DNA from: Ptiloglossa arizonensis
Taxonomy: Eukaryota > Arthropoda > Insecta > Hymenoptera > Colletidae
DNA length: 64,000 nt
Assembly (NCBI RefSeq): GCF_051014685.1
Contig: NW_027478777.1
Location: forward strand, 494,186-558,185
Direction: 5' to 3'
The translations under genes were made by a program, and so were the position numbers. This document shows positions 11,695-23,170 of this stretch, one piece after another. Position 1 is the stretch's first letter. The number at the start of each line of letters is the position of its first letter. The notes beneath the pieces were generated by a model that saw only the letters and a list, made by a program, of their open reading frames with translations, was not told the origin of the DNA and searched no databases.

Positions 11695-12916
11695 GTTTGA
11701 AGCCAAGAAATGGTTGAGAAGGCAAAAAATTTTTCGCAATTCTGCTAATCCAAACGCTTAACCAGAATGGCCTAGGGAAAAAATACGCATACAGTTGTAA
11801 TCGGGCGAGTTTCTACTTTCTGACGCAGCAGGAATTTTTGGGTTTGGTCAATCCGTTCGCGAGATATGGGAGTTTGAAGCCAAGAAATGGTTGAGAAGGC
11901 AAAAAATTTTTCGCAATTCTGCTGCTCCAAACGCTTAACCAGAATGGCCTAGGGAAAAAATACACATACCGATGTAATCGGGCGACTTTCTACTTTCAGA
12001 TGCAATAGGAATTTTTGGGTTAGGTCAAACCGTTCGCGAGATATGGGAGTTTGAAGCTAAGAAATGATTGAGAAGGCAAAAAATTTTTCGCAATTCTGCT
12101 AATCCAAACGCTTAACCAGAATGGCCTAGGGAGAAAATACACATACCGTTGTAATCGGGCTAGTTTTTACTTTCAGAGGCAATAGGAATTTTTGGGTTAG
12201 GTCAATCCGTTCGCGAGATATGCGAGTGTGAAGCTAAGAAATGGTTGTGAAGACAACAAATTTTTCGGAATGCTGCTGCGCCAAACGCTTAACCAGAATG
12301 GCCTAGGGAAAAAATACGCATACAGTTGTAATCGGGCGAGTTTCTACTTTCTGACGCAGCAGGAATTTTTGGGTTAGGTCAATCCGTTCGCGAGATATGG
12401 GAGTTTGAAGCCAAGAAATGGTTGGGAAGGTAAAAAATTTTTCGCATTTCTGCTGCTCCAAACGCTTAACCAGAATGGCCTAGGGAAAAAATACACATAC
12501 CGTTGTAATCGGGCGAGTTTCTACTTTCAGATGCAATAGGAATTTTTGGGTTAGGTCAATCCGTTCGCGAGATATGGGAGTTTGAAGCTAAGAAATGGTT
12601 GAGAAGACAACAAATTTTTCGCACTTCTGCTGCTCCAAACGCATAACCAGAATGGCCTAGGGAAGAAATACACATACCGTTGTAATTGGGCGAGTTTCTA
12701 CTTTCAGATGCAATAGGAATTTTTGGGTTAGGTCAATCCGTTCGCGAGATATGGGAGTTTGAAGCCAAGAAATGGTTGAGAAGGCAAAAAATTTTTCGCA
12801 ATTCTGCTGCTCCAAACGCTTAACCAGAATGGCCTCGGGAAAAAATACACATACCGCTGTAATCGGGCGAGTTTCTACTTTCAGATGCAATTGGAATTTT
12901 TGGGTTAGGTCAATCC

Positions 12917-12933
12917 GTTTGCGAGATACGGGA
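12917..12933 (+). other. CENP-B-box-like motif, TTTG...CGGG form
   Basis: GTTTGCGAGATACGGGA keeps CGGG but has TTTG for TTCG, giving 8 of 9. The same form is at 14155, 29550 and 30789, and with one extra unconstrained change at 9200. It is the reciprocal of the common TTCG...TGGG form. Each is one CpG transition away from the full box. Confidence 0.55.
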
Positions 12934-13374
12934 GTTTGAATCCAAGAAATGGATGAGAAGGCAAAAAATTTTTCGCAATTCTGCTGCTCCAAACGCTTAA
13001 CCAGAATGGCCTAGGGAAAAAATACATATATCGTTGTAATCGGGCGAGTTTCTACTTTCAGATGCAACAGGAATATTTGGGTTAGGTCAGTCCGTTCGCG
13101 AGATATGGGAGTTTGAAGCCAAGAAATGGTAGAGAAGTCAAAAAATTTTTCGCAATTCTGCTGCTCCAAACGCTTAACCAGAATGGCCTAGGGAAAAAAT
13201 ACACATACCGTTGCAATCGGGCGGGTTTCTACTTTCAGATGCAATAGGAATTTTTGGGTTAGGTCAATCCTTTCGCGAGATATGGGAGTTTGAAGCTAAG
13301 AAATGATTGAGAAGGCAAAAAATTTTTCGCAATTCTGCTAATCCAAACGCTTAACCAGAATGGCCTAGGGAGAA

Positions 13375-14025
13375 AATACACATACCGCTGTAATCGGGCG
13401 AGTTTCTACTTTCAGATGCAATAGGAATTTTTTGGTTAGGTCAATCCGTTCGCAAGATATGGGATATTGAAGCCAAGAAATGGTTGAGAAGGCAACAAAT
13501 TTTTCGCTATTCTGCTGCTCCAAACGCTTAACCAGAATAGCCTAGGGAAAAATACACATACCCTTGTAATCGGGCGAGTTTCTACTTTCAGATGCAATAG
13601 GAATTTTTGGGTTAGGTCAATCCGTTCGCGAGATATGGGAGTTTGAAGCTAAGAAATGGTTGAGAAGACAACAAATTTTTCGCTATTCTGCTGCTCCAAA
13701 CGCTTGACCAGAATGGGCTAGGGAAAAAATACACATACCGTTGTAATCGGGCGAGTTTCTACTTCCAGACGCTACAGGAATTTTTGGGTTAGGTCAATCC
13801 GTTCGCGAGATATGGGAGTTTGAAGCCAAGAAATGGTTGAGAAGGCAAAAAATTTTTCACAATTTTGCTGCTCCAAACGCTTGACCAGAATGGGCTAGGG
13901 AAAAAATACACATACCGTTGTAATCGGGCGAGTTTCTACTTCCAGACGCTACAGTAATTTTTGGGTTAGGTCAATCCGTTCGCGAGATATGTGAGTTTGA
14001 AGCCAAGAAATGGTTGAGAAGGCAA
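13375..14025 (+). repeat. Shared segment with 16205-16855
   Basis: About 650 bp match 16205-16855 at offset 2830. Diagnostic features are T6 in GGAATTTTTTGG, GGGATATTGAAG, GAATAGCCTAGGG with a one-base-short A5 tract, TTTCACAATTTTGC and GACGCTACAGTAATT. The order reappears at about 19750 and about 24703, and in part at 43.7-47 kb. It marks a frequently re-amplified string of monomers. Confidence 0.75.
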
Positions 14026-16205
14026 AAAATTTTTCGCAATTCTGCTGCTCCAAACGCTTAACCAGAATGGCCTCGGGAAAAAATACACATACCGCTGTAA
14101 TCGGGCGAGTTTCTACTTTCAGATGCAATTGGAATTTTTGGGTTAGGTCAATCCGTTTGCGAGATACGGGAGTTTGAATCCAAGAAATGGATGAGAAGGC
14201 AAAAAATTTTTCGCAATTCTGCTGCTCCAAACGCTTAACCAGAATGGCCTAGGGAAAAAATACATATATCGTTGTAATCGGGCGAGTTTCTACTTTCAGA
14301 TGCAACAGGAATATTTGGGTTAGGTCAGTCCGTTCGCGAGATATGGAAGTTTGAAGCCAAGAAATGGTAGAGAAGTCAAAAAATTTTTCGCAATTCTGCT
14401 GCTCCAAACGCTTAACCAGAATGGCCTAGGGAAAAAATACACATACCGCTGCAATCGGGCGGGTTTCTACTTTCAGATGCAATAGGAATTTTTGGGTTAG
14501 GTCAATCCTTTCGCGAGATATGGGAGTTTGAAGCTAAGAAATGATTGAGAAGGCAAAAAATTTTTCGCAATTCTGCTGCTCCAAACGCTTAACCAGAATG
14601 GCCTAGGAAAAAATACACATAACGCGGTAATCGGGCGAGATTCTACTTTCAGATGCAATAGGAATTTTTGGGTTAGGTCAATCCGTTTGCGAGATATGGG
14701 AGTTTGAAGCCAAGAAATGGTTGAGAAGGCAAAAAATTTTTCGCACTTCTGCTGCTCCAAACGCTTAACCAGAATGGGCTGGGGAAAAAATACACGTACC
14801 GTTGTAATCGGGCTAGTTTCTACTTTCAGATGCAATAAGAATTTTTGGGTTAGGTCAATCCGTTCGCGAGATATGGGAGTTTGAAGCCAAGAAATGGTTG
14901 AGAAGGCAAAAAATTTTTCGCAATTCTGCTGGTCCAAACGCTTAACGAGAATGGCCTAGGGAAAAAATACACATACCGTTGTAATCGGGCGAGTTTCTAC
15001 TTTCAGAGGCAATAGGAATTTTTGGGTTAGGTCAATCCGTTCGCGAGATATGCGAGTGTGAAGCTAAGAAATGGTTGAGAAGACAACAAATTTTTCGCAA
15101 TGCTGCTGCTCCAAACGCTTAACCAGAATGGCCTAGGGAGAAAATACACATACCGTTGTAATCGGGCTAGTTTCTACTTTCAGAGGCAATAGGAATTTTT
15201 GGGTTCGGTCAATCCGTTCGCGAGATATGCGAGTGTGAAGCTAAGAAATGGTTGAGAAGACAACAAATTTTTCGCAATGCTGCTGCTCCAAACGCTTAAC
15301 CAGAATGGCCTAGGGAAAAAATACGCATACAGTTGTAATCGGGCGAGTTTCTACTTTCTGACGCAGCAGGAATTTTTGGGTTTGGTCAATCCTTTCGCGA
15401 GATATGGGACTTTGAAACTAAGAAATGGTTGAGAAGACAACAAATTTTTCGCAATTCTGCTGATCCAAACGCTTAACCCGAATGGGCTGGGGAAAAAATA
15501 CACATACCGTTGTAATCGGGCGAGTTTCTACTTTCAGACGCTACAGGAATTTTTGGGTTAGGTCAATCCGTTCGCGAGATATGGGAGTTTGAAGCCAAGA
15601 AATGGTTGAGAAGGCAAAAAATTTTTCGCAATTCTGCTGCTCCAAACGCTTAACCAGAATGGCCTAGGGAAAAAATACACATATCGTTGTAATCGGGCGA
15701 GTTTCTACTTTCAGATGCAATAGGAATTTTTGGGTTAGGTCAATCCGTTCGCGAGATACGGGAGTTTGAAGCCAAGAAATGGTTGAGAAGGCAAAAAATT
15801 TTTCGCAATTCTGCTAATCCAAACGCTTAACCAGAATGGCCTAGGGAAAAAATACGCATACAGTTGTAATCGGGCGAGTTTCTACTTTCTGACGCAGCAG
15901 GAATTTTTGGGTTTGGTCAATCCGTTCGCGAGATATGGGAGTTTGAAGCCAAGAAATGGTTGAGAAGGCAAAAAATTTTTCGCAATTCTGCTGCTCCAAA
16001 CGCTTAACCAGAATGGCCTAGGGAAAAAATACACATACCGATGTAATCGGGCGACTTTCTACTTTCAGATGCAATAGGAATTTTTGGGTTAGGTCAAACC
16101 GTTCGCGAGATATGGGAGTTTGAAGCTAAGAAATGATTGAGAAGGCAAAAAATTTTTCGCAATTCTGCTAATCCAAACGCTTAACCAGAATGGCCTAGGG
16201 AGAAA
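13975..16205 (+). repeat. 28-monomer HOR, copy 2 (shortened)
   Basis: This block follows the order of 9020-12145 with only one copy of the 885-bp unit. At about 16205 the match to copy 1 ends. The sequence continues with the CATACCGCTG / GGAATTTTTTGG / GGGATATTGAAG monomers that also follow 13381, at offset 2830. Small private changes are visible, such as CCTAGGAAAAAA at about 14602, one G shorter, and CATAACGCGG at about 14619. Confidence 0.8.
15747..15763 (+). other. Exact CENP-B box consensus match
   Basis: GTTCGCGAGATACGGGA in the second 28-mer copy, at the position equivalent to 10793 (offset 4954). Confidence 0.65.
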
Positions 16206-19200
16206 ATACACATACCGCTGTAATCGGGCGAGTTTCTACTTTCAGATGCAATAGGAATTTTTTGGTTAGGTCAATCCGTTCGCAAGATATGGGATATTGA
16301 AGCCAAGAAATGGTTGAGATGGCAACAAATTTTTCGCTATTCTGCTGCTCCAAACGCTTAACCAGAATAGCCTAGGGAAAAATACACATACCCTTGTAAT
16401 CGGGCGAGTTTCTACTTTCAGATGCAATAGGAATTTTTGGGTTAGGTCAATCCGTTCGCGAGATATGGGAGTTTGAAGCTAAGAAATGGTTGAGAAGACA
16501 ACAAATTTTTCGCAATTCTGCTGCTCCAAACGCTTGACCAGAATGGGCTAGGGAAAAAATACACATACCGTTGTAATCGGGCGAGTTTCTACTTCCAGAC
16601 GCTACAGGAATTTTTGGGTTAGGTCAATCCGTTCGCGAGATATGGGAGTTTGAAGCCAAGAAATGGTTGAGAAGGCAAAAAATTTTTCACAATTTTGCTG
16701 CTCCAAACGCTTGACCAGAATGGGCTAGGGAAAAAATACACATACCGTTGTAATCGGGCGAGTTTCTACTTCCAGACGCTACAGTAATTTTTGGGTTAGG
16801 TCAATCCGTTCGCGAGATATGTGAGTTTGAAGCCAAGAAATGGTTGAGAAGGCAAAAAAATTTTCGCAATTCTGCTGCTCCAAACGCTTAACCAGAATGG
16901 ACTAGGGAAAAAATACACATACCGCTGTAATCGGGCGAGTTTCTACTTTCAGATGCAATAGGAATTTTTGGGTTATGTCAATCCGTTCGCGAGATATGGG
17001 AGTTTGAAGCCAAGAAATGGTTGAGAAGGCAAAAAATTTTTCGCAATTCTGCTGCTCCAAACGCTTAACAAGAATGGCCTAGGGAAAAAATACGCATGCA
17101 GTTGTAATCGGACGAGTTTCTACTTTCAGATGCAATAGGAATTTTTGGGTTAGGTCAATCCGTTCGCGAGATATGGGAGTTTGAAGCCAAGAAATGGTTG
17201 AGAAGGCAAAAAATTTATCGCAATTCTGCTGCTCCAAGCGCTTAAACAGAATGGCCTAGGGAAGAAATACACACACCGTTGTAATCGGGCGAGTTTCTAC
17301 TTTCAGATGCAATAGGAATTTTTGGGTTAGGTCAATCCGTTCGCGAGATATGGGAGTTTGAAGCCAAGAAATGGTTGAGAAGGCAAAAAATTTTTCGCAA
17401 TTCTGCTGCTCCAAACGCTTAACCAGAATGGCGTAGGGAAAAAATACACATACCGTTGTAATCGGGCGAGTTTCTACTTTCAGATGCAACAGGAATTTTT
17501 GGGTTAGGTCAATCCGTTCGCGAGATATGGGAGTTTGAAGCTAAGAAATGGTTGAGAAGACAACAAATTTTTCGCACTTCTGCTGCTCCAAACGCTTAAC
17601 CAGAATGGCCTAGGGAAAAAATACACATACCGTTGTAATCGGGCGAGTTTCTACTTTCAGATGCAATAGGAATTTTTGGGTTAGGTCAATCCGTTCGCGA
17701 GATATGGGAGTTTGAAGCTAAGAAATGGTTGAGAAGACAACAAATTTTTCGCAATTCTGCTGCTCCAAACGCTTGACCAGAATGGGCTAGGGAAAAAATG
17801 CACATACCGTTGTAATCGGGCGAGTTCCTACTTCCAGACGCTACAGGAATTTTTGGGTTAGGTCATTCCGTTCGCGAGATATGGGAGTTTGAAGCCAAGA
17901 AATGGTTGAGAAGGCAACAAATTTTTCGCAATTCTGCTGATCCAAACGCTTAACCAGAATGGGCTGGGGAAAAAATACACATACCGTTGTAATCGGGCGA
18001 GTTTCTACTTTCAGACGCTACAGGACTTTTTGGGTTAGGTCAATCCGTTCGCGAGATATGGGAGTTTGAAGCTAAGAAATGGTTGAGAAGACAACAAATT
18101 TTTCGCACTTCTGCTGCTCCAAACGCATAACCAGAATGGCCTAGGGAAGAAATACACATACCGTTGTAATCGGGCGAGTTTCTACTTTCAGATGCAATAG
18201 GAATTTTTGGGTTAGGTCAATCCGTTCGCGAGATATGGGAGTTTGAAGCTAAGAAATGATTGAGAAGGCAAAAAATTTTTCGCAATTCTGCTGCTCCAAA
18301 CTCTTAACCTGAATGGCCTAGGGAAAAAATACACATACCGTTGTAATCGGGCTAGTTTCTACTTTCAGATGCAATAGGAATTTTTGGGTTAGGTCAATCC
18401 GTTCGCGAGATATGGGAGTTTGAAGCCAAGAAATGGTTGAGAAGGCAAAAAATTTTTCGCAATTCTGCTGGTCCAAACGCTTAACCAGAATGGCCTAGGG
18501 AAAAAATACACATGCCGTTGTAATCGGGCGAGTTTCTACTTTCAGATGCAATAGGAATTTTTGGGTTAGGTCAATCCATTCGCGAGATATGGGAGTTTGA
18601 AGCCAAGAAATGGTTGAGAAGGCAAAAAATTTTTCGCAATTCTGCTAATCCAAACGCTTAACCAGAATGGCCTAGGGAGAAAATACACATACCGTTGAAA
18701 TCGGGCGAGTAACTACTTTCTGACGCAGCAGGAATTTTTGGGTTTGGTCAATCCGTTCGCGAGATATGGGACTTTGATACTAAGAAATGGTTGAGAAGAC
18801 AACAAATTTTTCGCAATTCTGCTGATCCAAACGCTTAACCAGAATGGGCTGGGGAAAAAATACACATACCGTTGTAATCGGGCGAGTTTCTACTTTCAGA
18901 CGCTACAGGAATTTTTGGGTTAGGTCAATCTGTTCGCGAGATATGGGAGTTTCAAGCCAAGAAATGGTTGAGAAGGCAAAAAATATTTCGCAATTCTGAT
19001 GCTCCAAACGCTTAACCAGAGTGGCCTAGGGAAAAAATACACATACCGTTGTAATCGGGCGAGTTTCTACTTCCAGACGCTACAGGAATTTTTGGGTTAG
19101 GTCAATCCGTTCGCGAGATATGGGAGTTTGAAGCTAAGAAATGGTTGAGAAGACAACAAATTTTTCGCAGTTCTGCTGCTCCAAACGCATAACCAGAATG

Positions 19201-19743
19201 GCCTAGGGAAAAAATATACATACCGCTGTAATCGGGCGAGTTTCTACTTTCAGATGCCATAGGAATTTTTGGGTTAGGTCAATCCGTTCGCGAGATATGG
19301 GAGTTTGAAGCCAAGAAATGGTTGAGAAGGCAAAAAATTTTTCGCAATTCTGCTGCTCCAAACGCTTAACCAGAATGGGCTAGGGAAGAAATACACATAC
19401 CGCTGAAATCGGGCGAGTTTCTACTTTCAGACGCAACAGGAATTTTTGGGTTATGTCAATCCGTTCGCGAGATATGGGAGTTTGAAGCCAAGAAATGGTT
19501 GAGAAGGCAACAAATTTTTCGCTATTCTGCTGCTCCAAAAGCTTGACCAGAATGGGCTAGGGAAAAAATACACATACCGTTGTAATCGGGCGAGTTTCTA
19601 CTTCCAGACGCTACAGGAATTTTTGGGTTAGGTCAATCCGTTCGCGAGATATGGGAGTTTGAAGCCAAGAAATGGTTGAGAAGGCAAAAAATTTTTCGCA
19701 ATTCTGCTGCTCCAAACGCTTAACCAGAATGGCCTAGGGAAAA
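16205..19743 (+). repeat. 20-monomer HOR, copy 1 (3539 bp)
   Basis: Positions 16211 onward match 19750 onward at offset 3539 (20 x 177 - 1). From about 17085 the offset becomes 3716, because the second copy carries one additional monomer. Matching continues to about 18925 (22640 in copy 2). Markers include TACGCATGCAG, TTTATCGC with CCAAGCGC, GGAAGAAATACACACACC, GGCGTAGGG, GCGAGTTCCTACTTCC with GGTCATTCCG, and TAACCTGAATGG. Confidence 0.8.
18925..19700 (+). repeat. Segment also found at 34.85-35.63 kb
   Basis: GAGTTTCAAGCC near 18947, AAATATTTCG, CCAGAGTGGCC and the GATGCCATAGG monomer at about 19253 recur near 34870, 34910, 34950 and 35181. The offset is about 15928 bp, close to 90 monomers. 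The segment links this region with the 24-monomer HOR and shows that the HOR families were assembled from shared monomer strings. Confidence 0.65.
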
Positions 19744-22640
19744 AATACACATACCGCTGTAATCGGGCGAGTTTCTACTTTCAGATGCAATAGGAATTTT
19801 TTGGTTAGGTCAATCCGTTCGCAAGATATGGGATATTGAAGCCAAGAAATGGTTGAGAAGGCAACAAATTTTTCGCTATTCTGCTGCTCCAAACGCTTAA
19901 CCAGAATAGCCTAGGGAAAAATACACATACCCTTGTAATCGGGCGAGTTTCTACTTTCAGATGCAATAGGAATTTTTGGGTTAGGTCAATCCGTTCGCGA
20001 GATATGGGAGTTTGAAGCTAAGAAATGGTTGAGAAGACAACAAATTTTTCGCAATTCTGCTGCTCCAAACGCTTGACCAGAATGGGCTAGGGAAAAAATA
20101 CACATACCGTTGTAATCGGGCGAGTTTCTACTTCCAGACGCTACAGGAATTTTTGGGTTAGGTCAATCCGTTCGCGAGATATGGGAGTTTGAAGCCAAGA
20201 AATGGTTGAGAAGGCAAAAAATTTTTCACAATTCTGCTGCTCCAAACGCTTGACCAGAATGGGCTAGGGAAAAAATACACATACCGTTGTAATCGGGCGA
20301 GTTTCTACTTCCAGACGCTACAGTAATTTTTGGGTTAGGTCAATCCGTTCGCGAGATATGTGAGTTTGAAGCCAAGAAATGGTTGAGAAGGCAAAAAAAT
20401 TTTCGCAATTCTGCTGCTCCAAACGCTTAACCAGAATGGACTAGGGAAAAAATACACATACCGCTGTAATCGGGCGAGTTTCTACTTTCAGATGCAATAG
20501 GAATTTTTGGGTTATGTCAATCCGTTCGCGAGATATGGGAGTTTGAAGCCAAGAAATGGTTGAGAAGGCAAAAAATTTTTCGCAATTCTGCTGCTCCAAA
20601 CGCTTAACAAGTATGGCCTAGGGAAAAAATACAGATACCGTTGTAATCGGGCGAGTTTCTACTTTCAGATGCAACAGGAATTTTTGGGTTAGGTCAATCC
20701 GTTCGCGAGATATGGGAGTTTGAAGCTAAGAAATGGTTGAGAAGACAACAAATTTTTCGCAATTCTGCTGCTCCAAACGCTAAACCAGAATGGCCTAGGG
20801 AAAAAATACGCATGCAGTTGTAATCGGGCGAGTTTCTACTTTCAGATGCAATAGGAATTTTTGGGTTAGGTCAATCCGTTCGCGAGATATGGGAGTTTGA
20901 AGCCAAGAAATGGTTGAGAAGGCAAAAAATTTATCGCAATTCTGCTGCTCCAAGCGCTTAACCAGAATGGCCTAGGGAAGAAATACACACACCGTTGTAA
21001 TCGGGCGAGTTTCTACTTTCAGATGCAATAGGAATTTTTGGGTTAGGTCAATCCGTTCGCGAGATATGGGAGTTTGAAGCCAAGAAATGGTTGAGAAGGC
21101 AAAAAATTTTTCGCAATTCTGCTGCTCCAAACGCTTAACCAGAATGGCGTAGGGAAAAAATACACATACCGTTGTAATCGGGCGAGTTTCTACTTTCAGA
21201 TGCAACAGGAATTTTTGGGTTAGGTCAATCCGTTCGCGAGATATGGGAGTTTGAAGCTAAGAAATGGTTGAGAAGACAACAAATTTTTCGCACTTCTGCT
21301 GCTCCAAACGCTTAACCAGAATGGCCTAGGGAAAAAATACACATACCGTTGTAATCGGGCGAGTTTCTACTTTCAGATGCAATAGGAATTTTTGGGTTAG
21401 GTCAATCCGTTCGCGAGATATGGGAGTTTGAAGCTAAGAAATGGTTGAGAAGACAACAAATTTTTCGCAATTCTGCTGCTCCAAACGCTTGACCAGAATG
21501 GGCTAGGGAAAAAATGCACATACCGTTGTAATCGGGCGAGTTCCTACTTCCAGACGCTACAGGAATTTTTGGGTTAGGTCATTCCGTTCGCGAGATATGG
21601 GAGTTTGAAGCCAAGAAATGGTTGAGAAGGCAACAAATTTTTCGCAATTCTGCTGATCCAAACGCTTAACCAGAATGGGCTGGGGAAAAAATACACATAC
21701 CGTTGTATTCGGGCGAGTTTCTACTTTCAGACGCTACAGGAATTTTTGGGTTAGGTCAATCCGTTCGCGAGATATGGGAGTTTGAAGCTAAGAAATGGTT
21801 GAGAAGACAACAAATTTTTCGCACTTCTGCTGCTCCAAACGCATAACCAGAATGGCCTAGGGAAGAAATACACATACCGTTGTAATCGGGCGAGTTTCTA
21901 CTTTCAGATGCAATAGGAATTTTTGGGTTAGGTCAATCCGTTCGCGAGATATGGGAGTTTGAAGCTAAGAAATGATTGAGAAGGCAAAAAATTTTTCGCA
22001 ATTCTGCTGCTCCAAACTCTTAACCTGAATGGCCTAGGGAAAAAATACGCATACCGTTGTAATCGGGCTAGTTTCTACTTTCAGATGCAATAGGAATTTT
22101 TGGGTTAGGTCAATCCGTTCGCGAGATATGGGAGTTTGAAGCCAAGAAATGGTTGAGAAGGCAAAAAATTTTTCGCAATTCTGCTGGTCCAAACGCTTAA
22201 CCAGAATGGCCTAGGGAAAAAAATACACATGCCGTTGTAATCGGGCGCGTTTCTACTTTCAGATGCAATAGGAATTTTTGGGTTAGGTCAATCCATTCGC
22301 GAGATATGGGAGTTTGAAGCCAAGAAATGGTTGAGAAGGCAAAAAATTTTTCGCAATTCTGCTAATCCAAACGCTTAACCAGAGTGGCCTAGGGAGAAAA
22401 TACACATACCGTTGACGAGTTTCTACTTTCTGACGCAGCAGGAATTTTTGGGTTTGGTCAATCCGTTCGCGAGATATGGGACTTTGATACTAAGAAATGG
22501 TTGAGAAGACAACAAATATTTCGCAATTCTGCTGATCCAAACGCTTAACCAGAATGGGCTGGGGAAAAAATACACATACCGTTGTAATCGGGCGAGTTTC
22601 TACTTTCAGACGCTACAGGAATTTTTGGGTTAGGTCAATC
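19744..22640 (+). repeat. 20/21-monomer HOR, copy 2
   Basis: Second copy of the 16.2-18.9 kb order, with one extra monomer at about 20630-20806. From about 19280 to 22690 the same order also matches about 24230-27650 at an offset of 4950-4956 bp (28 x 177 = 4956). The small drift in offset comes from single-base indels in the 24.2-25.7 kb copy. Confidence 0.8.
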
Positions 22641-23170
22641 CGTCCGCGAGATATGGGAGTTTGAAGCCAAGAAATGGTTGAGAAGGCAAAAAATTTTTCG
22701 CAATTCTGCTGGTCCAAACGCTTAACCAGAATGGCCTAGGGAAAAAATACACATGCCGTTGTAATCGGGCGAGTTTCTACTTTCAGATGCAATAGGAATT
22801 TTTGGGTTAGGTCAATCCATTCGCGAGATATGGGAGTTTGAAGCCAAGAAATGGTTGAGAAGGCAAAAAATTTTTCGCAATTCTGCTAATCCAAACGCTT
22901 AACCAGAATGGCCTAGGGAGAAAATACACATACCGTTGAAATCGGTCGAGTTTCTACTTTCTGACGCAGCAGGAATTTTTGGGTTTGGTCAATCCGTTCG
23001 CGAGATATGGGACTTTGATACTAAGAAATGGTTGAGAAGACAACAAATATTTCGCAATTCTGCTGATCCAAACGCTTAACCAGAATGGGCTGGGGAAAAA
23101 ATACACATACCGTTGTAATCGGGCGAGTTTCTACTTTCAGACGCTACAGGAATTTTTGGGTTAGGTCAAT
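22190..23170 (+). repeat. Three-monomer tandem duplication (531-bp class)
   Basis: CTGGTCC, CACATGCCG, CCATTCGCG and GACTTTGATAC monomers occur at about 22185-22640 and again at about 22710-23170. The measured spacing is 524 bp between the two CACATGCCG sites. It falls short of 531 because the first copy has a 7-bp deletion near 22414. The sibling at about 27120-27600 has the unit once. Confidence 0.75.

Larger units (their letters stand above)
9020..13975 (+). repeat. 28-monomer HOR, copy 1 (4954 bp)
   Basis: Positions 9020 to about 10850 match about 13975-15805 at offset 4954 (28 x 177 - 2). The marker monomers are GCCTCGGGAA at about 9115, TACATATATCG at about 9307, CGTTGCAATCGGGCGGG at about 9488, the CGCGGTAAT monomer at about 9669 and CACGTACCG at 9838. 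After an extra 885-bp duplication inside this copy, matching resumes at offset 4069 from about 11736 to 12145. The GCCTCGGG / TACATATATCG monomers also reappear inside this copy at about 12835-13030, at offset 3717 from the first set. Confidence 0.8.
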
